31,117 bases of DNA from the NCBI GenBank assembly GCA_052170135.1, contig JBQNBC010000016.1:1-31117 (forward strand). Direction: 5' to 3'. Of this stretch, positions 7,579 through 15,650 are shown piece by piece (the stretch's first letter is position 1; each line of letters opens with the position of its first letter). This DNA comes from Wolinella sp052170135. GTDB lineage: Bacteria; Campylobacterota; Campylobacteria; Campylobacterales; Helicobacteraceae. A program made the translations under genes and the position numbers. The notes beneath the pieces are model-generated. The model saw nothing but the letters and a program-made list of their open reading frames with translations. It did no database searches and had not been told where the DNA came from.

Positions 7579-8537
7579 ATGGGCGGTATAGCTAATAATA
7601 TCAGTCGATATGGCAGTGAAAAGTTAAGGGGCGCACATGGTCGCCTATAGTGGCATAGATAACGAGACTGGCGAGATGCTAAAAACTTCGCTCAAGAGAA
7701 TTGGCAAATACAGGCTTCATGACGACCCGCAAGAAAGAATCAAGAAGATAAAACAGCATACTGGATTCTCCGCGGAGATAAAAGAGATAGCAAGAAAGAA
7801 CGTCGAAGTGCATATCTATGACAAAGGAAATGTAGTCAAGCGCGCAAATGACCTAGGCAGAGGTAATGACCAAATCGGCGATGTTTACGAGATTGGCAAA
7901 AAAGGGAATCGCAATAGAAGGCTCATGTGCTCAGATGAAAATCATCTGTATTGGTAAAAGTACAAAAGATATGGTCGATAAGCTAAAGAGCAAAGACGGT
8001 AAAGGTTATGAAAAATACTACAAAGAATCCAGAGAGATAAAGATACAAAAAGACCAGCTTGCGAGCGTGCAAAAGGATCTTGATGCTCGAATCACAAGTG
8101 TAAAAGAGCAGATAAAGCACCTCAAAACCAAAAAAACAAGCCAGAAGAACTTCAAAAAACAGCAAGAGCTAAAAAGCTAGAAGCGATCAAAAAGAAAACA
8201 ACCTTACCCAAGTACAGAAAAAGAGGCTCTTAAAGCGCGATTAGAACCGCTTAAATCCACGGCAAAAGACATCGGCAGACTCTTGCTGCGCCCAGGAGTA
8301 GCCGCGACACAATCCACAACGATACTGGGGAAAAGATGCTTCACTATCCTCTCGGATACTTTTAGACTTAATACTGCCATTCTCGATCAAATAATAGAAG
8401 TGACTAGAACAACGATAGCACTTAAGAATCACAAAGAGTGGGTTGAAGACAATTGTAGCACAAGCCAAATAGACAGGTATCGTGCCTTTACCGAAAGCTA
8501 CAGCGAAGATAAAAAGACGCTAATAGAACAACTGTAA
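7579..8537 (+). pseudogene. Decayed hypothetical gene, first of a two-gene accessory module
   Basis: The coding signal moves through several frames and cannot give one protein. MGGIANNISRYGSEKLRGAHG is read from 7579 and hits a stop. From 7637 a second frame continues with YSGIDNETGEMLKTSLKRIG and FSAEIKEIARKN as far as GDVYEIGKKG. At the A-run near 7898 it shifts to the frame giving SCAQMKIICIGKSTKDMVDKLKSK and a coiled, Lys-rich segment. Near 8170-8210 it shifts again, to LEPLKSTAKDIGRLLLRPGVAATQS and finally HKEWVEDNCSTSQIDRYRAF, ending at TAA 8537. From memory, intact relatives carry a long hydrophobic region after the KSTAKDIGR block; here that part seems deleted. I recognise the family only as conserved hypothetical proteins of unknown function. 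At least three frameshifts support pseudogene status. Confidence 0.75.
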
Positions 8538-8573
8538 TGTATTAATACGACAAAAAGAAGAGGGGATAGAATA

Positions 8574-9560
8574 ATGCCACTACCGCCAATACCAATCATA
8601 TCAATATGAGCGAGTACGCTATTTGGCGGTAAAAAATTAATCGATGCAATTAATGATAACGACAAAGCCGAGAAAGCCTTTAAAGAGGCGGGGGAGATGT
8701 TATGGGAGGCACAAGAATCTTTAACAAACACACAAGAAGCAAGCCAGATCTCACTCGATTCTCTTGGGAGAAAAAAGCGTATGTACTAGGCAATAATCTA
8801 AGCATTTTTGTAAAAAATGCTGAAAAACTGCGAAAAGTTCCTACTGAATTTTATACCAAAATCGGGCTATAAAACTTAGCCAATGATAAGCAATTCATAG
8901 ATGAGCTAAAACACAACGTAAATATGGCTAAAAGATTCTTAGTGGGCTTAGTGCTGGTGCGCTTGGCTGGGCTTTGACGGCTTTTGCTGCATATGGCACG
9001 ACCATGTCACTAGTAAGCGCATCAACTGGGATGGCGATAGCTACACTAAGCGGTATCGCCGCAAAAAATGCGACACTAGCGTGACCAGGTGGTGGCACGC
9101 TCGCTAGCGACAGTTTGGGGTAGCTATAGGGACGATAATTTTAGGAAAGGCTTGTAGCTACGCCAGCACTAGCGACAACAAGCCTAATTGTAAGTTCTAA
9201 AACAGAGGAGCTAAAAACAGTCGAAATCTCCAGCTACGCAGTAATGCAAAAAGCAATATGTTTTTCAGGCTACTTTTGTGCCTTGATTCTCTATTTGCGC
9301 CCGTTATATTTGGATTTGAGAATCTACTCAAATAGCGTGGAGATGACTTTGAAACATACAGCAAAGATAAGAATGAGCTCGTGATGGCGACTTTTATCAT
9401 GGCAAAGACGATAAAAATCGCCATCAACACACCAATTCTAGATAGCGATGACAAACCGCTTGAATACTTTAGCAATGTCAAAGAGATAGGCAAAGCCATA
9501 TCGATAGAGAGCAACGACACAAAAATCGTACAAAAGCTAAAAGATATAAAATTAACGTGA
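8574..9560 (+). pseudogene. Decayed glycine-rich membrane-associated hypothetical gene, second of the module
   Basis: Piecing frames together gives a protein-like path. MPLPPIPIISI ends at TGA 8607-8609; the same frame continues as STLFGGKKLIDAINDNDKAEKAF. A shift at the A-run 8771-8776 leads to YVLGNNLSIFVKNAEKLRKV, then TAA at 8870. A shift near 8940 gives SAGALGWALTAFAAYGTTMS and NATLA, then TGA at 9082 where a Trp codon would be one base away, then PGGGTLAS. Further shifts near 9115 and 9155 give VATPALATTSLIVSSKTEE. The last part, RLLLCLDSLFAPVIFGFENLLK, is followed by TAG 9333 and ends with AKTIKIAINTPILDSDD at TGA 9558. From memory, intact relatives have a WLGGG-type glycine-rich hydrophobic hairpin in the middle. 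Function is unknown. Some such proteins are labelled ParA-like in databases without good basis. Confidence 0.75.
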
Positions 9561-9613
9561 GAATCAAAAATCGTGACTAAAACCCAAAGTACTCCGAAGA
9601 ACTCACGCAAACA

Positions 9614-9656
9614 CAATGCGAGGGCTTCATGCCAAAAGCTACGATTTCTCGCATTG
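9614..9656. repeat. Inverted repeat between the decayed module and acs
   Basis: CAATGCGAG at 9614-9622 and its exact complement CTCGCATTG at 9648-9656 flank a 25-nt spacer, just beyond the acs stop codon. It could be a terminator for acs or for the former plus-strand genes, although the loop is long and there is no clear T-run. Confidence 0.4.
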
Positions 9657-9662
9657 CACAAT

Positions 9663-11624
9663 CTATGACAAGTCTATAATCGTCTTCACAATGCTCGGAT
9701 CTTCGAGCGTCGAAGTATCTTGTGTTATCTCCTCGCTACGCGCTATTGAGCGTAGGATTCTTCGCATTATTTTGCCACTTCGCGTCTTTGGTAGCCCTGG
9801 GACAAAAAGCATCGTATCCGCACGTGCTAAAGGCCCTATTTCACGTGTTATAACGCCATTTATCTCACGCATTAGCTCCAACTCCTCTGCCGTCGTATCC
9901 TCATAACCAGGCTTAAGCACGATAAACGCATAGACACTCTCGCCCTTTAAATCATCTAAGCGACTAACAACAGCAGTCTCCGCCACACCAGCATGCTTGG
10001 CAATAGCAGCCTCAATCTCAGCTGTACCTAGACGATGTCCAGAGACATTTATGACATCATCCATTCTTCCGGTAATAGTGATATAGCCATGCTCATCTCT
10101 GATCGCACCATCGCCTGTAAAATAGACTGGCTGACCATCTCTTTTGCATGTGCCAAAGTAGCCGGCTTTAAATCGCTCTGGATTCCCCCAGATATTCCTT
10201 ATCATTGATGGCCAAGGTCTTGTGATACAGAGATAGCCCTGCTCACCAGGCTCTTTTGGATTCCCATCTTCATCGATGACTTCGGCACAAATCCCGGGAA
10301 GTGGTAGCGTCGCGCAACCCGGCTTTATAGGTGTCGCTCCTGGCAATGGCGATACCATATGCCCACCAGTCTCTGTCTGCCACCAAGTATCCACAATGGC
10401 ACATTTTCCACCGCCAATCTCATTGTAATACCAATTCCATGCATCTGGATTTATCGGCTCACCAACTGTGCCAAGCACCTTTAAGCTTGATAGATTATAT
10501 TTACCAGGCTCATTTCGCCCTTCTTTGTATAGCAGGCGAATAGCCGTTGGAGCAGTATAAAATTGATTTACACGATAGTGCTCTATCATCTTCCACCAAC
10601 GCCCAGTATCCGGATAGACTGGCACACCCTCATATACGATGGTAGTCGCACCCATAGCAAGTGGTCCATATACGATATATGTGTGCCCGGTGATCCATCC
10701 TATATCAGCCGTGCACCAATATGTATCATTCTCCTTAACGTCAAATACCCATTCCATGGTAGTTTGAGCCCACAAAATATAGCCAGCTTGACTATGCTGC
10801 ACACCCTTTGGCTTGCCAGTAGAACCAGATGTATAGAGCAAAAATAGCGGATCATCAGCATCCATAGGCTCAGGCGGGCAGTGGGCAGATTCTAGATTTA
10901 TCATCTCATTATAGATGTAATCACGCCCTGGAACATAGTTTATATCTTGGCTATTTCTAATGACTATCATCACCTTTTCAACACTCGGACACGAGCCGTC
11001 CCTTAGTGCTTCATCTACTACAGGCTTTAGCATATATGGCTTTCCACGACGAAATGCTCCATCAGCAGTGATCACAAGCTTTGCCTCTGCATCAATAATA
11101 CGCTCGCGCAGTGCCTCCGCAGAGAATCCACCAAATACAACAGAGTGTATTGCGCCGATTCTTGCACATGCTAACATCACAAACACCGCTTCAGGAATCA
11201 TCGGCATATAAACAATAACTCTATCGCCCTTATTTACACCAAAGCGATTCTTGAGTAGGTTTGCTGTACGCTTCACTTCATAAAATAGCTCACGATACGT
11301 AATAACACGAGAATCACCAAGTTCGCCCTCAAAAATAATTGCGGCCTTATTCTTGCGCGTGTCGATATGACGATCAAGGCACTGAGCACTTACATTTAGT
11401 TTGCCGCCAACAAACCACTTATAAAATGGTGCGTCGCTCTCATCAAGTACCTTTGCAAATGGCTCCATCCACGTTATTTTCTCGCGTGCTAAATTACCCC
11501 AAAATCCCTCATAGTTCTCCTGTGCCTCGTATTGTAGCTCCTCGTATTCGCATAAATTCTTAATTCTTGCCTCTTTTGCAAAAGCACGATTTGGGCGATA
11601 AAGACCAGCAGGTACTTGATGCAT
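9663..11624 (-). CDS. acs: Acetyl-CoA synthetase (acetate-CoA ligase)
   Basis: This 653-aa AMP-forming ligase activates acetate to acetyl-CoA through acetyl-AMP. Visible features are the N-terminal Acs domain, LYTSGSTGKPKGVQHS (the phosphate-binding loop), CTADIGWITGHTYIVYGPL, DTWWQTETGG, YFTGDGA and the C-terminal catalytic lysine K618 in PKTRSGKIMRR, which is also the known acetylation-control site. Length is standard (about 650). The ATG at 11624 has AAGGAG 7 nt upstream. It is monocistronic in appearance, with a 347-bp gap upstream and the decayed module downstream. Confidence 0.96.
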   Translation of the reverse strand: MHQVPAGLYRPNRAFAKEARIKNLCEYEELQYEAQENYEGFWGNLAREKITWMEPFAKVLDESDAPFYKWFVGGKLNVSAQCLDRHIDTRKNKAAIIFEGELGDSRVITYRELFYEVKRTANLLKNRFGVNKGDRVIVYMPMIPEAVFVMLACARIGAIHSVVFGGFSAEALRERIIDAEAKLVITADGAFRRGKPYMLKPVVDEALRDGSCPSVEKVMIVIRNSQDINYVPGRDYIYNEMINLESAHCPPEPMDADDPLFLLYTSGSTGKPKGVQHSQAGYILWAQTTMEWVFDVKENDTYWCTADIGWITGHTYIVYGPLAMGATTIVYEGVPVYPDTGRWWKMIEHYRVNQFYTAPTAIRLLYKEGRNEPGKYNLSSLKVLGTVGEPINPDAWNWYYNEIGGGKCAIVDTWWQTETGGHMVSPLPGATPIKPGCATLPLPGICAEVIDEDGNPKEPGEQGYLCITRPWPSMIRNIWGNPERFKAGYFGTCKRDGQPVYFTGDGAIRDEHGYITITGRMDDVINVSGHRLGTAEIEAAIAKHAGVAETAVVSRLDDLKGESVYAFIVLKPGYEDTTAEELELMREINGVITREIGPLARADTMLFVPGLPKTRSGKIMRRILRSIARSEEITQDTSTLEDPSIVKTIIDLS

Positions 11625-11971
11625 ACAGAACTCCTTGCTTAAGTTTCACGGCTTCAAATCCAGCAAAGTAGTAGGAATCGAAACAGTATAAAATATATAT
11701 TGATACAATTTGAAACAATAAAAACAAAAATATAGCAAAGTGTAATATCAGCTATATTAATTTTGCCTTTTTGCTTTACAAATAGTGTCATTATGATAAA
11801 AATACAATATACTATTTACTTTTTTATACATTTAAAGCGTGAATTTCATCTCGATTATCACCACAAAGCGAAGATATAAATATACAAATTAAGAATCTAG
11901 AAGCAAGATAGGAGAGTAAAAAAATAGAGAAGATGGTGTAGCCAGCGCGCCAAAACCCATCTAAGAAGCGA
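11625..11971 (-). other. Intergenic region between corA and acs
   Basis: This AT-rich, non-coding stretch of 347 nt most likely holds the acs promoter and 5' leader and the end of the corA transcript. I see no small ORF with a good ribosome-binding site and no RNA gene. Confidence 0.5.
11685..11690 (-). promoter_or_regulatory. Candidate -10 element for acs
   Basis: TATACT on the minus strand, preceded by AT-rich sequence (ATATATTTTATACT), about 60 nt upstream of the acs start codon. It is chosen by sequence and position only. Confidence 0.35.
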
Positions 11972-11986
11972 CTAAAGCCACTTCTT
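11963..11986 (-). terminator. Hairpin overlapping the corA stop codon
   Basis: On the minus strand AAGAAGTGGC and GTCGCTTCTT can form a 10-bp stem (two G-U pairs) around a TTTA loop. The hairpin includes the last corA codons and the TAG stop. Only four T residues follow a few bases later (AGATGGGTTTT), so it is a modest terminator candidate. Confidence 0.4.
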
Positions 11987-12937
11987 CTTTTTAAAGTAGA
12001 GAATCGGGATCATCGTGGATATAGCCATAAATACAAGTGCAATAGGATAACCAAACGAAAACTCAAGCTCAGGCATTGCTTTAAAGTTCATCCCATAAAT
12101 TGTCGCAATCAGCGTAGGTGGCATAAATGCAACGGTCGCAACAGTGAAAATCTTAATTGTCTTATTCTGCTGGATATTGATTTGACTCGAAAAAAGGCTT
12201 TGAATATTATCAAGCGCATTCATATTGACATTGGTAAACTCTACAAGCGAATTAAGGTCTTTTAGGACAATGGTTAGATTCTTTTTGACCTCCATATCTG
12301 CTTTATCGGTCTTTAAAAGTGCAGTTATCGCGCGACGCTTGTCAAAAAGACTATCACGAATTCGCATATTTAACTCCTGCAAACGCGATAGATTTCCAAG
12401 CAGCTCCTCATACTCATACTGATTGCCAAAAACCCCACTCCTAAGCGAACGCGTATCCTTTGCTGCACCTTCTAGCATATCAGCATCCTGCTCTACTCTC
12501 ACCTCAAAAATCTTGCTTAAAATATCATATCCATCTTGGAAATTCTTCGGACTCGCTAGCACCTTGTTTTGTATCTCGTCAAATGTCCGAAACTCCCCAT
12601 ATCTCACAGTAAAAAGCACATCTTTGCAGAGTAGAAATGTAACAGTCTCATTATGCAAATCTTTCCTATCAACTCCATTGATTTGCGAGACAAGAAAGTA
12701 AGTATTTATCGTGATACTACCGCTATCCTCCCAGTATCTCGCACTGCTTTCAATCTCTTCTCGCTCCTCTTTTGTAGGTATATCAAGGTGAAAAGTCTGC
12801 GAAATATAGGCAACCTCAGATGGTGATGGGTGTAGTAAATCTACCCATAGGATATTACTTGTAGAATGTGGTGTTTGCACGGAGCTAAAACTCTCACGCA
12901 ATACAAGCCCATCTCGCTTTGTAAAAATATTCATCAT
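11972..12937 (-). CDS. corA: CorA family magnesium/cobalt transporter
   Basis: This 321-aa protein has a long cytoplasmic alpha/beta and coiled-coil domain and two C-terminal transmembrane helices. The family signature GMN is present in IATIYGMNFKAMPE, just after the first helix (TVATVAFMPPTLIATIYG), and the second helix (PIALVFMAISTMIPILYF) is followed by a basic tail KKKKW. CorA forms pentameric Mg2+ channels in the inner membrane. I prefer the start at 12937, because AAAGGAG lies 6 nt before it; the frame is open to 12964. Length matches H. pylori CorA. Confidence 0.93.
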   Translation of the reverse strand: MMNIFTKRDGLVLRESFSSVQTPHSTSNILWVDLLHPSPSEVAYISQTFHLDIPTKEEREEIESSARYWEDSGSITINTYFLVSQINGVDRKDLHNETVTFLLCKDVLFTVRYGEFRTFDEIQNKVLASPKNFQDGYDILSKIFEVRVEQDADMLEGAAKDTRSLRSGVFGNQYEYEELLGNLSRLQELNMRIRDSLFDKRRAITALLKTDKADMEVKKNLTIVLKDLNSLVEFTNVNMNALDNIQSLFSSQINIQQNKTIKIFTVATVAFMPPTLIATIYGMNFKAMPELEFSFGYPIALVFMAISTMIPILYFKKKKWL

Positions 12938-13036
12938 GAGAGACTCCTTTTCTTGCTTAATCAAGTCAATATTTTTGCCAAGAATCTATGCAAATGGCTA
13001 ATTACGGATTCTTCCCCGATTTTCCTTATATCTTGT

Positions 13037-13058
13037 AGTATATCGCCTATTTTTAGGC
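13037..13058 (-). promoter_or_regulatory. Candidate corA promoter with adjacent small palindrome
   Basis: TATACT on the minus strand (13037-13042) lies about 100 nt upstream of corA. Next to it, GCCTA TTTT TAGGC (13045-13058) is a perfect 5-bp hairpin that could be an operator or part of the leuA terminator. Both readings are tentative. Confidence 0.3.
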
Positions 13059-13152
13059 ATATTTACACAGCAATATTTTAGAAAGCTACACGCCATGTGC
13101 GATTCCAGCCACAAATGATAAAATGCAAGTTGTTAGCACTTTTACAAGTAGG

Positions 13153-14706
13153 CTAAATCCCATCTTTTTCACTCTTTCGACCGATAAGATCTTTCATAGA
13201 CAAATAGCTATTTAGCGCGCTGATGTAGGCTTTTGCTGTAGCCAACATAGTGTCTATATGAAGCCCATGTCCAATAATAGCAGGCTTATTACCATCAAAT
13301 TCGACCTTTACGACGACCTTTGCAAGTGCATCTTTCCCTTGTGTCACAGCCTCAACCTTATAATCCTTCAACTCACCATGAATTGCACTCAAGCGGTTAA
13401 TCGTCTTAAATAGCGCATCAACACTTCCATTTCCAATTGCCGCATCAACAATCTCATTACCATCTTTTCTAAGTGTAATCGCAGCATATGGTCGCCCCAT
13501 TGAGCAATCGCTAAGCTGGATTCCTACCAAGTCATAAACCTTAGGAATATGCAGTGTCTCTTCCGCTAAAATCGCACGAATATCATCGTCATAGACCTCT
13601 TTTTTCTGATCGCAAAGCGTCTTAAAACGCTCAAATGCAGAATTTAACTCATCATCATTCACTTCAAAACCAAGACTCTTGATCTTATCCTTAAATGCAT
13701 GTCGACCTGAATGCTTGCCAAGCACAATGCTATCTTGCTCAAAAATCCCAATATCACTAGCATGCATAATCTCATAAGTCCCTTTATGTTTCAAAACACC
13801 ATCTTGATGAATTCCGCTTTCATGCGCAAAGGCATTTTTACCCACGATCGCCTTATTTGGTTGCGGACGAATCCCGGTTATATCCGCGACCATCTGACTA
13901 GATGCATAAATCTCTTTAGTATTGATTCTTGTATCAAGCCCACTAAAAACATCTTTACGAGTCTTGATTGCCATGACAATCTCCTCTAGCGCAGCATTTC
14001 CCGCACGCTCACCAAGCCCGTTAATCGTACATTCAACTTGTCGTGCACCATTTTGTATACAGTAGAGCGAGTTCGCTACGGCAAGCCCCAAGTCATTATG
14101 ACAGTGCACAGAAATGATAGCACGCGTACCGACAAACTCGCTTAGTTCCTTTATAATGGCACCCATCTCATGTGGCAGACGATAACCGACAGTATCTGGG
14201 ATATTCAGCGTCCCTGCGCCAGCGTCTATCACGGCATCTAGAATTTCTTTCAAGAATCCAACATCGCTTCTTCCGGCATCCTCGCAACTAAACTCAACAT
14301 CATCAACAAGGCTTTTTGCATACGTCACCGCCTCTACTGCACGTTTGATGACATCTTCTGGTTTCATTCTTAGCTTGTATTCCATATGTATTGGACTAGT
14401 AGCGATGAATGTATGGATTCTCTTTAGCTTTGCACCAGCCAAAGAATCTGCCGCAGCCTTAATATCGCGCTCAACAGCACGAGCCAATGAACAAATAGTA
14501 CTTCGACTTACTACTTGAGCAATTTTGGAAATAGCATCAAAATCCCCTGGACTAGCCGCAGCAAAACCAGCCTCAATAACATCCACCCCAAGCAGTTCAA
14601 GCTGCCTGGCAATACGAATCTTCTCCTCCGTATTCATAGATGCACCAGGACTCTGTTCTCCATCACGCAACGTAGTATCAAATATCTTAATCATTTCAAC
14701 AGACAT
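13153..14706 (-). CDS. leuA: 2-isopropylmalate synthase
   Basis: This 517-aa enzyme condenses acetyl-CoA with 2-ketoisovalerate, the first committed step of leucine synthesis. The TIM-barrel domain begins with FDTTLRDGEQSPG (about 9-21), has the metal-binding HCHNDLG and NGLGERAGN, and the linker has FAHESGIHQDG. The C-terminal regulatory domain that binds leucine is present (roughly the last 130 residues), so feedback inhibition is expected. Start ATG at 14706 follows AAGGAATTTACC. The gene lies 212 nt downstream of pssA, and that gap contains a leucine-rich leader ORF. H. pylori lacks leucine synthesis, so its presence is informative about the host. Confidence 0.95.
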   Translation of the reverse strand: MSVEMIKIFDTTLRDGEQSPGASMNTEEKIRIARQLELLGVDVIEAGFAAASPGDFDAISKIAQVVSRSTICSLARAVERDIKAAADSLAGAKLKRIHTFIATSPIHMEYKLRMKPEDVIKRAVEAVTYAKSLVDDVEFSCEDAGRSDVGFLKEILDAVIDAGAGTLNIPDTVGYRLPHEMGAIIKELSEFVGTRAIISVHCHNDLGLAVANSLYCIQNGARQVECTINGLGERAGNAALEEIVMAIKTRKDVFSGLDTRINTKEIYASSQMVADITGIRPQPNKAIVGKNAFAHESGIHQDGVLKHKGTYEIMHASDIGIFEQDSIVLGKHSGRHAFKDKIKSLGFEVNDDELNSAFERFKTLCDQKKEVYDDDIRAILAEETLHIPKVYDLVGIQLSDCSMGRPYAAITLRKDGNEIVDAAIGNGSVDALFKTINRLSAIHGELKDYKVEAVTQGKDALAKVVVKVEFDGNKPAIIGHGLHIDTMLATAKAYISALNSYLSMKDLIGRKSEKDGI

Positions 14707-14759
14707 GGTAAATTCCTTAAAGTTTTATCTATTTTGAGAAAAATTAAAAAAGAGAAATT

Positions 14760-14858
14760 TTAGAGGCCAATGAGCAGTTGCAGGAGCAGAGTTCTTGATT
14801 CTATATTTTTTTGGCTTTGACAGTCGCCACCATTGGCGCGTCTAGCTTGACGCCTCAT
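14760..14858 (-). CDS. leuL: leuA leader peptide (32 aa, leucine-rich C-terminus)
   Basis: This short ORF is read directly from the minus strand. ATG at 14858 has AGGAG at 14864-14868, a spacing of 5 nt, and the TAA is 54 nt before the leuA start. The peptide begins MRRQARRANGGDCQSQ and ends LLLQLLIGL, giving six leucines in the last nine residues, encoded by CTG and CTC codons in the order CTG CTC CTG CAA CTG CTC ATT GGC CTC. A run of regulatory amino-acid codons just before an amino-acid biosynthetic gene is the hallmark of attenuation leader peptides. The call rests on sequence and position. The symbol is used by analogy with enteric leuL, without implying homology. Confidence 0.75.
   Translation of the reverse strand: MRRQARRANGGDCQSQKNIESRTLLLQLLIGL
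14766..14853 (-). promoter_or_regulatory. Candidate leucine attenuator with competing RNA pairings
   Basis: Several mutually exclusive pairings lie in the leader RNA. Local ones are GCGTC/GACGC (14849-14853 with 14838-14842) and CGCCA/TGGCG (14834-14838 with 14825-14829). A long-range one joins GCCAATG (14831-14837) to CATTGGC (14766-14772), seven perfect pairs, and is followed by U-rich RNA (UCUUUUUUAAUUUUU). The last could act as a terminator and the local ones as alternatives. The exact switching logic is not clear from the sequence. Confidence 0.5.
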
Positions 14859-14892
14859 AGCTACTCCTATGTTTTTAGATATGGAAGCTATC

Positions 14893-14898
14893 ATGATA
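14893..14898 (-). promoter_or_regulatory. Candidate -10 element for the leuL-leuA transcript
   Basis: TATCAT on the minus strand, preceded by GTTTTTGATAAG, lies 35 nt before the leader ATG and just after the pssA stop codon. This spacing would give a short 5' leader ahead of the peptide. Confidence 0.4.
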
Positions 14899-14918
14899 CT
14901 TATCAAAAACTTAAGCAA

Positions 14919-15650
14919 CTATGAAGAACTGCTATCTCCGTAACGACGAAGATGTAGCTTTGCAAAAAAGTAGAATGCGCGCAAGAATCCAAATATAATA
15001 TAAACCGTGATAAGTATCGCAATACCCTCTTCTGGATAGAGATAGAGCGTGGCTAACAAGACCATTAAAACAACAATAATTTTACGATAGCTAATAGTTG
15101 TCTTATCCACCTTCTTAAAGCTAGGATAGCGGACATTACTCACCATCAAAAGTGCGACACACAGAGTAAAAAAAGGCATTGTATCTCGCATGAATTCAAA
15201 CCCAGGATAGCTAATCTGTATAAGAATCCACGACACTATAAACGCTGCAGCAGATGGAATCGGCAAACCAATAAAGACATTTGGCTCAATATTTGAGGTG
15301 GATACATTAAACCTTGCAAGTCTAATCGCGCCAAAAACCACATAAAGCCCGGCAACCATAATCCCAAAACGTCCAAAATCATACCCCAAATACAGGTAAA
15401 ACACAATCGCAGGTGCCACACCAAATGCCACAACATCAGCCAAAGAATCAAACTCTATTCCAAACTTACTTGTAGTTCCAGTCAGTCTCGCTACCCTACC
15501 ATCAAGCCCATCAAAAATCATAGCAAGCAAAATCAGCCAGCACGCAAGCTCAAAGCGCTCATTTATTGCATAAATCATGCTCAGCACGCCAAGGTATATA
15601 CTGGCACCAGTAAAGAGATTTGGCAGAATATAAAGCGGATTTATCTTCAT
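14919..15650 (-). CDS. pssA: CDP-diacylglycerol-serine O-phosphatidyltransferase (phosphatidylserine synthase)
   Basis: This 243-aa integral membrane enzyme makes phosphatidylserine from CDP-diacylglycerol and serine. The CDP-alcohol phosphatidyltransferase signature is intact (DGLDGRVAR, then G, D and D in SKFGIEFDSLAD). About six to eight hydrophobic segments are visible and the tail is basic and serine-rich. I place the start at 15650 (MKINPLYILPNLFTG), where ATG overlaps the stop of the upstream PSD-like gene as TAATG. Length is close to H. pylori PssA. The adjacent PSD-like gene fits a phosphatidylethanolamine pathway operon. Confidence 0.92.
   Translation of the reverse strand: MKINPLYILPNLFTGASIYLGVLSMIYAINERFELACWLILLAMIFDGLDGRVARLTGTTSKFGIEFDSLADVVAFGVAPAIVFYLYLGYDFGRFGIMVAGLYVVFGAIRLARFNVSTSNIEPNVFIGLPIPSAAAFIVSWILIQISYPGFEFMRDTMPFFTLCVALLMVSNVRYPSFKKVDKTTISYRKIIVVLMVLLATLYLYPEEGIAILITVYIIFGFLRAFYFFAKLHLRRYGDSSSS

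Noticed and set aside
8241..8731. Minus-strand ORFs of 75 and 77 codons
   Set aside because: They are opposite the ends of the two pseudogenes and have no start signal or recognisable content.
9197..9661. 154-codon minus-strand ORF within the decayed module
   Set aside because: Its hydrophobic product is the reverse reading of the pseudogene, whose plus-strand pieces look like real protein.
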